27,265 nt of DNA from Hymenoscyphus infarciens (Eukaryota; Ascomycota; Leotiomycetes; Helotiales; Helotiaceae). The stretch spans positions 1-27,265 of the forward strand of contig LLCB01000516.1 of NCBI GenBank assembly GCA_001414345.1. The letters are read 5' to 3'. Under the pieces are notes generated by a model, which was not told where the DNA came from, made no database searches, and was given only the letters and a program-made list of their open reading frames with translations. Within the stretch, counting starts at the first letter, position 1; each line of letters starts with the position of its first letter. The translations under genes and the position numbers were made by a program. Positions 21,282 to 27,265 of the stretch are shown here, piece by piece.

Positions 21282-24200
21282 GTCTTATTCTCGATAAGAT
21301 TTTATATTATATTAACTCTCTATAAACCAAAAACAAGGGGAGTAGTGTAGGTCGGTTTTATACTACCCTATAAGTACTATAAAACTAAGACTAAGAAAAT
21401 ACTTTATATAAGCTTTTATACTATAAATCATATACTCTTTAAAATAGGCTTTCTAGAAAATCTCTATCTATTTTATTTTAATAGATTAGAGTTATGTTTT
21501 CTTATTTAGTAATTCTTCTTAATTTCCTTCTAAGACTATCTTCTTTCTTAACTTTAAATACATATATTATAACTAATACTAAATAAAAACTAATAATAAA
21601 TATAAAATACTATAATTAACTATTAATAGTACTATAATATATAATAATAAAAAAAAAAAACTTTTTTAGAATCAATAAAGTAACTCTAAAAGCCTTAAAA
21701 TACATTTAGACGATCGTTAGACAGTCTAGAAAGAGACTAAAGTACCTTATAATTATACTAAATAATTATAGTAGTAGTAGTAGTAAGAAAAAGAGAGGCT
21801 TATAGAAAGCTCCTATTCCTCTCTCTAGAGTACTAGTAACTAATAAAGATAGTATAATAAACTAAGAAGAGTAGAGTATAAGAGAATAGAAGAGAGTATT
21901 AGACTACGTAGACGTGATAGAGAAGAGCTTAATCTAAATAATACTTAACTTAGTAATAGAGAAAAGAGGTATTAAAGTAATTATTAAAGTAGTAAGAAAA
22001 GTACTTAAGTATAAGAGAACTAGGAAGAGAGAGGATAATATAATTATATATAGAATTCTAAGAGAGGAGCTTACTATTATAGTTAAGAAGATAAGAAGAA
22101 TAAAAAAGCGTAGTCTAACGTAAGTAGAGAGAGCTAGAACTAGAGGACTATAGAGAGAGGTAGTAACTATACTATAAAGGGAATATATAGTACTAGCTAA
22201 ATATATAAAGGAGATTATAGTCTAAGTAATAGGAATAGATAAAGAGAAGAATAAGCTATTACTAAAGAAGGTAATTAAAGCTATAAATATAAGTAGATAT
22301 AAAGTAGAAGTAATAGTAGCTTAAAAACTCTAGAGTAGAGATATTATAATAAGGTTTAAAGAAGAGAAGTAAGTAGGATATATATAAGATAATAGCTAGA
22401 TAAAAAAGGTATTTAAATAAGGAATAGTAGTAGTAGTAAGAACACTAGTAGTACTTATAAAAAGAGCTCTAGTAAATATACTTAAGAATAAGATAGAGAG
22501 TATACTATAAAACATCTCTTAAGCTTCTAATATAAGGATACTAAAGATTATATAATAAGGAAATAGATATAGAGAGTATTAAAAATAAAAGGGACTAGCT
22601 TAAAAGAACTATATCTTTAAAGTAGTAATAATAAAGGAAGTAAGAAGGCTATATATAAGAGGAATACTATAAGAGGTATAATACTTCTTATATAAAAGAT
22701 ATACCTTAAAAGTAGTAGTATAGAGGTACTATAAGTGTTAAAAGTAGAAGTATATAATATACTTCTATAAATAAGATAAGAGGTATACCTAGTATATATA
22801 TAAGAGGTATAAAAGGAGCGAGGAAGAGTACTCTAGTAAAAAGGACTTAAAAGAATATCTAATAAAGTATAGGAATTATAAAGAAGAATACCTAGTATTT
22901 ATAAAGGAGTACTATATAAGAGAGTAATACTATAAGTAAGTAAGAGAACAATATCTTAATAGGATAACTACGTTTATAAACCTATAAAGACCCTTAAAGG
23001 AAGGTAAGATAAGAATACCTTACCTATTTACTTTTAGCTAGAAAGAGGGCTTATAAAGCTTAAAGAAGAAGTAGAGATAAAGATCTATATTAAAAAGGCT
23101 AATAAATATAAATAAAATAAGATATATAAATAGTAGTAACTTAACCTAGTTTCTAGAGAGGTTAAAGAGCTCTCTTAATATAATAAAAGATCTAAATAAG
23201 AAAGAAATAAAAGTAACCTAAACCTTACTTATAAGACTACTATAAGTATAATAGTACTATACTAGAATATAAGAAAGATACTAAAAGCCTTTAACATAGC
23301 TTTAAATTATAAGAAGGAATATAATATATTAGTAATCTAAGAACTAGTATAGAATAGTATAAGAGACTCTCCTAACTACTTCTTAAGCTTAAGATATAAT
23401 ATAATCTAGTTAAATAGAGTAATAGTGCTCTTTATATATAAAAAACACTTGAAAGTAAGCTAGACGTATGTTATAAGTAAGAACTAGATAAGTATAATAA
23501 TAAAGAAGAGAGTAGATAAGACAACGGTCTACTTAGTTTATAACTTATAAATAGAGTAGATACTAATTAAGAATATACTCTAGTAAATAAGACTAAGAAG
23601 AGTACTTATAATAAGTAACCTAAATACTTACTACCCTTTATAGGATATATATAAGAGATATAATAGGAATATAGACCTTATTCTTAAACTTACTATACTA
23701 TAAGTACTAGAGAAGAACATACTCTATAGCGAAGCTATATAGAGAAGAGAGGGCTCCTATAACTCTATAATTAACCTTACCTTCTCTACTAAGAATATAG
23801 TAACCTAGTAAAGGTCTTTAGACTTACTAGGATTAGACTATATAGCTTAACTCCTTATAATAAAAGTAAGAGAAGAGGGAAAGGTACTATAGGCGTCTAG
23901 ATTTAGCTAGAAACTAATAGATAAGATCTTAGTTAAAGTAGAAGCCTCTTACTTAGAAATACTTATAATCTAAAATATATAAGAACTTAAGAGAGTAGTA
24001 TAAAGACTTATAAAAGACTTTTAAAGAATAGTAAAAGCCTTAACACTACTCTAGAAGCTAGATAGAGAGAGGGTATAGCCTTAATAGAATATAGAAGTTA
24101 AAGAAGTGTTAAGGAAGATAAGGAGATATAAAAGAACCTAGAAAGAGTACTAAATAGAGAGCTTAAGATAGTAGCTTAACAACGCTTTTTAAGAACTTTA

Positions 24201-26850
24201 AATAGTTAGTAGAAAGGTAAAAATAAAGAGCTAGAAAGAGATACTAGTAGAGGTAGTAAAAGATAAAAGGAAACTCTAGATACTTAAGAAGTAGATATAT
24301 CTTAAAGGATATATAAGACTAGAAGTACTAGTACTACTAATACTTATATCGCTTAATAGAATAAAAGGTAAGACTTATTAGGAGAAGGCCTATATCCTTA
24401 TAGAAAAGTTCTTTTTAGAGTTAATAGCTAACTACTTAAGTGTTCTTAATAGGGACTAGAATACTAAGAGCTTCTCTAAGAAGCACTTAGTAAGCTAATA
24501 TATAACTAAGAAGTATATTAAGATAGCTATAAGATTAGTATTATAGAAAGTACTAGGATTTAATATATTAGTAAATAGCTTCCTAAAAGCTTATAATAAA
24601 CTACTTTATAAAGTACTTACTATAATAGTAGAAACGAGCTTCTACTTATAATACTTCCTATCTTACTTCTATTATATAAAAGTAGTAATACTAAGAAAAC
24701 TAGATAAAATAACTAAGAAGTAGAGTAAGGTAGAGGCCTATTAGCTAATAATACTACTTTTAACTATAAGTAAGATCTTTAAAAAAGTAATAGTATAAAG
24801 GCTTATATAGCTTATAAAGGAAATAACAATACTACTAAGGCTATAGATAAGTAACTAGAAGTACTAAAATATAGAGCTAGTAATTAGAATAGTAATAGAG
24901 AGTATATATATAGTATAAGAAAATAAGAGCTATACGTCTCTAGCCTAACTAGATATAGTAAGAGCTTTTAACTAAGTAGACTATATATAGCTACTTTATA
25001 TATTAAAAGAGAAGGAGGTTCTATAATAAATAGTAATATAGATAAGAAGCTTCCTCTTTAGACAAAGGGCTATACTATTCTTTAATAGATAATTAGTAGA
25101 CAAAAGAGACTTTAAATAAGATATCTTATAAAGATTAGTACTATTACTAATACTATTTATCCTCTTTACCTTAATACTATATAAAGACCTAGTAAGAACT
25201 AATAGGCTTATTATAATAGGCTTTATAGATAATATAAATCTACTTATAATATTAAAAAGTATAGTAGTAAATTATAAGATACTTAAAATAGTTTAGAAAG
25301 TATATAATAAGTAGGTAAATAAGTAAAAGATAGCTTTTAGCTTAAAGAAGATAGTGCTTATATACTTTATAAGAATAAGAGTACTATAGAAAGAGATAGT
25401 CTAGTTTAAGAAGATAAGGCTTATACTAGTTAAATACGTAAGGTTTTTAAGAGTAGAGCTTAATAAGAAACTAAACTAGAAGATATACTAAGAAAGAGTC
25501 TAGAAGAAGTTTATAATATAGACTTTTATACTTATAAGGCTTACTAGAAAAACGTAGGAAGTAGACTACTACTAAGTAAGGTAGATATATATAGTAGTAA
25601 TAAGAAGTGTAATAATATATAGAGCGTCGGCGTAGTACTATACTATACTAAAAGGAGAGAATATAAAAGGAATAGTAAAGAGCTTTCTTATATAATAATT
25701 AAGATACTTATAAGTAATAATAGAGGTGTATAAAGCTACCTTAGTTTAGAACCTAGAAGTTAAAGTAGACTATATACTAATTAATCTATATCTTAACTTA
25801 TAAGTAGCTGCTTTTAAGAGAAAGTTCTAAAGGTCTAAGCTAGAAGAACTAATCTAGAATACTTATAAATATATAGTAATATAACTAAAGAGGAGAAAGA
25901 GAAGTAGACTAACGAAGATAGAGAAGGTAATACTATACTTATAGAAAGTAAGGTAAAAGTAAGAAGGAGAGTAGAGAGTAGGAGGAGTAGGATTTAAGTA
26001 TAACACTATACTTATAGAATAGAAGAACTACCTAGAGACTTAAAGGAGAAGGACTTAAGAAAGGAACCTAATATAATATATAGAAGTATTAGATAAAGTA
26101 GACTTAGATAAGTAGGAGCTATAAAAGGTTTATAAGAGGCTTACTAAGATAAAGAGCTTACTACTCGTCTAAATATAAATAAGGGTAATAAGACTAAACG
26201 CCTTCCTCTTTATAAGAAGAGTACTAAACTAGGTTATACTATAGTATATTTATATAAGTAGTAGAGAGACGATAGGATACCTAGTCCTATTTTACTAAGA
26301 TATTTTATAAGAAAGAGACGTACTTATAAGAGCTTTAGAGAAGAGGATCAGAGATCTATAAGAGCTAAGAGGGGTACTAGTAAATAGGAAACTAGTACTA
26401 AGAGTAACTACTTAGCTACTTAGGCTAGAGAGACTCTAAGAGTATAGGCTAGTACTAGAATTACTTAAGAAGAGAGAGGAGAGTAAGGAAGAGGTAAAAG
26501 AAAGGGAGGAATAGGAGGAGAAAGCTAAGGTATACTAAAAAGTAAGACCTTAGCTCTAATAATTCTAGAGGTAAATATACCTCTTATACTACTAATATAT
26601 ACCTTAGTAGGTTAAATATACTAATCTACTATACTTCTCTACTATATTACTAAGTTAGAGAGATAAGCTTTGAATAGATAGTAATAGGAACTAAAGAAAA
26701 GGAGAATTATACTTATAAGAAAGCTTAAGAAGTAAAGAAGAACGAGTTAAAAGGCTATATAAACTAGAATAGAAGATATACTACTTACTCTTAGAGCTCG
26801 GCCTACGGCCTACGTAGCGTAAGAATAATAATAATAATATATAATAATAT
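21281..26850 (+). mobile_element. RIP-inactivated LINE retrotransposon (Tad1/jockey-like)
   Basis: A non-LTR element of about 5.6 kb, dead. ORF1 is in one frame (about 21770-22860) and ends with a decayed CCHC zinc knuckle (22727-22768) whose spacing C-x2-C-x4-H-x4-C is kept although three of its four ligands are mutated. ORF2 is in another frame: an apurinic-type endonuclease (NIRK..ILVI near 23263-23340; the position of the GDLNAHHP motif is read as SNLNTYYP at 23614-23637), reverse transcriptase (region before 25219; the FxDD box is read as GFIDNINLL at 25219-25245), VIRSVI..RASA at 25594-25632, and an RNase H/zinc-rich end at about 26161-26460. Many stops are TAG/TAA at former Trp or Gln codons. 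It ends in an AAT-rich tail at about 26821-26850. The 5' limit is taken from the break in the satellite. Confidence 0.85.
21649..21660 (+). repeat. A12 run ahead of LINE ORF1
   Basis: Twelve A follow ATAATAAT and precede CTTTTTTAGA. It lies in the 5' untranslated part of the LINE. It could also be the A-tail of another fragment inserted there; the sequence does not decide. Confidence 0.4.
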
Positions 26851-26854
26851 TATA

Positions 26855-27265
26855 ATATTTATTAAAGTAAAGCTTTATATATATTATTCTAGTTTTAAGA
26901 GTTAGTATAGTATATATCTTCTACTACTTAATAAGTAGTATAAGATTAATAGTTAGAAACTACTTTATATTAGGTTTTATACTATAATATATATATACTT
27001 TTAAATAGACTTTATAGAATATTTATATCTATTTTATCTAGTTAGTTTAGAGTTATATAGTTCTATTTACTAATAATTCTACTTTACTATAGCTTTAACT
27101 CTAACTCTAACTCTAACTTTAAAGGTACTATAGCTTTTACCTTTTCTAGATATAGTAGCTAGTTATATACTATTCTAAGTAACTTATAAAAAGTATAACT
27201 TTTATTATAAGTTTTTAGACTAGAGTAGTATAAAGTTATAATAATATGAAATATATACTACTATA
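26855..27265 (+). mobile_element. Second copy of the LINE 5' region, cut by the window end
   Basis: From about 26900 to 27090 this aligns with about 21330-21530: both contain TACTTTATAT, TTTTATACTATA, TCTATTTTAT and TTAGAGTTAT in the same order and spacing, offset by about 5.56 kb. It begins right after the A-rich tail of the first element, so it looks like the start of a second head-to-tail copy. It differs from the first copy further on, where it has TAACTC repeated three times (about 27098-27117). No coding part of the second copy is inside the window. Confidence 0.6.

Noticed and set aside
21281..27265. LTR retrotransposon interpretation of the direct repeats
   Set aside because: The coding order (zinc knuckle, apurinic-type endonuclease, reverse transcriptase, RNase H-like end) with no protease or integrase fits a LINE; the repeats are better read as two 5' regions.

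Overview
The window looks like a stretch of a filamentous ascomycete (Pezizomycotina) genome with a two-compartment structure. Gene-bearing DNA of ordinary composition is bounded by very AT-rich blocks in which CpA/TpG and CpG have almost disappeared, the mark of repeat-induced point mutation (RIP). Short introns (46-133 nt) with GT..AG ends and CTRAC-like branch sites, a class V GH18 chitinase, a fused P450-reductase of the CYP505 type and a DUF6536 membrane protein all fit a filamentous ascomycete. Leotiomycetes is a guess that the sequence alone cannot prove.

Layout. 1-840: AT-rich tandem repeat of about 104 bp built on a TAGTCTAT/ATAGACTA palindrome. 841-1930: RIP-decayed relic, including a transposon-like terminus near 993-1018. 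1931-3904: unassigned intergenic DNA. 3905-5269 (+): secreted GH18 chitinase. 5573-6558: a roughly 1 kb non-autonomous DNA transposon with long terminal inverted repeats and an internal 51-bp tandem repeat. 7592-11261 (+): CYP505 self-sufficient fatty-acid hydroxylase, nine exons, 1061 aa. 12564-15494 (+): DUF6536 multi-pass membrane protein, five exons, 876 aa. 16126-17098 (-): LUC7, a U1 snRNP splicing factor with an RGG/GGY tail. 17316-19188 (+): GPI16/PIG-T, a GPI-transamidase subunit; it shares a 217-bp divergent promoter with LUC7. 19380-21280: two adjacent satellites, one with 44/58-bp units and one with ten units of exactly 150 bp. About 21281-26850: a RIP-killed LINE retrotransposon (ORF1 with a zinc knuckle, ORF2 with endonuclease, reverse transcriptase and an RNase H/C-terminal region). 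From about 26855 to the end: a second copy of that LINE's 5' region, head to tail.

The five protein genes do not form a pathway. LUC7 and GPI16 are housekeeping genes. The chitinase and the P450 are accessory enzymes separated by the inverted-repeat element. I see no biosynthetic cluster, defence system, CRISPR array, tRNA or rRNA. The most unusual content is in the AT-rich blocks: the strictly 150-bp palindromic satellite, the LINE whose two reading frames are preserved despite saturation with transitions, and the head-to-tail copy of its 5' region.
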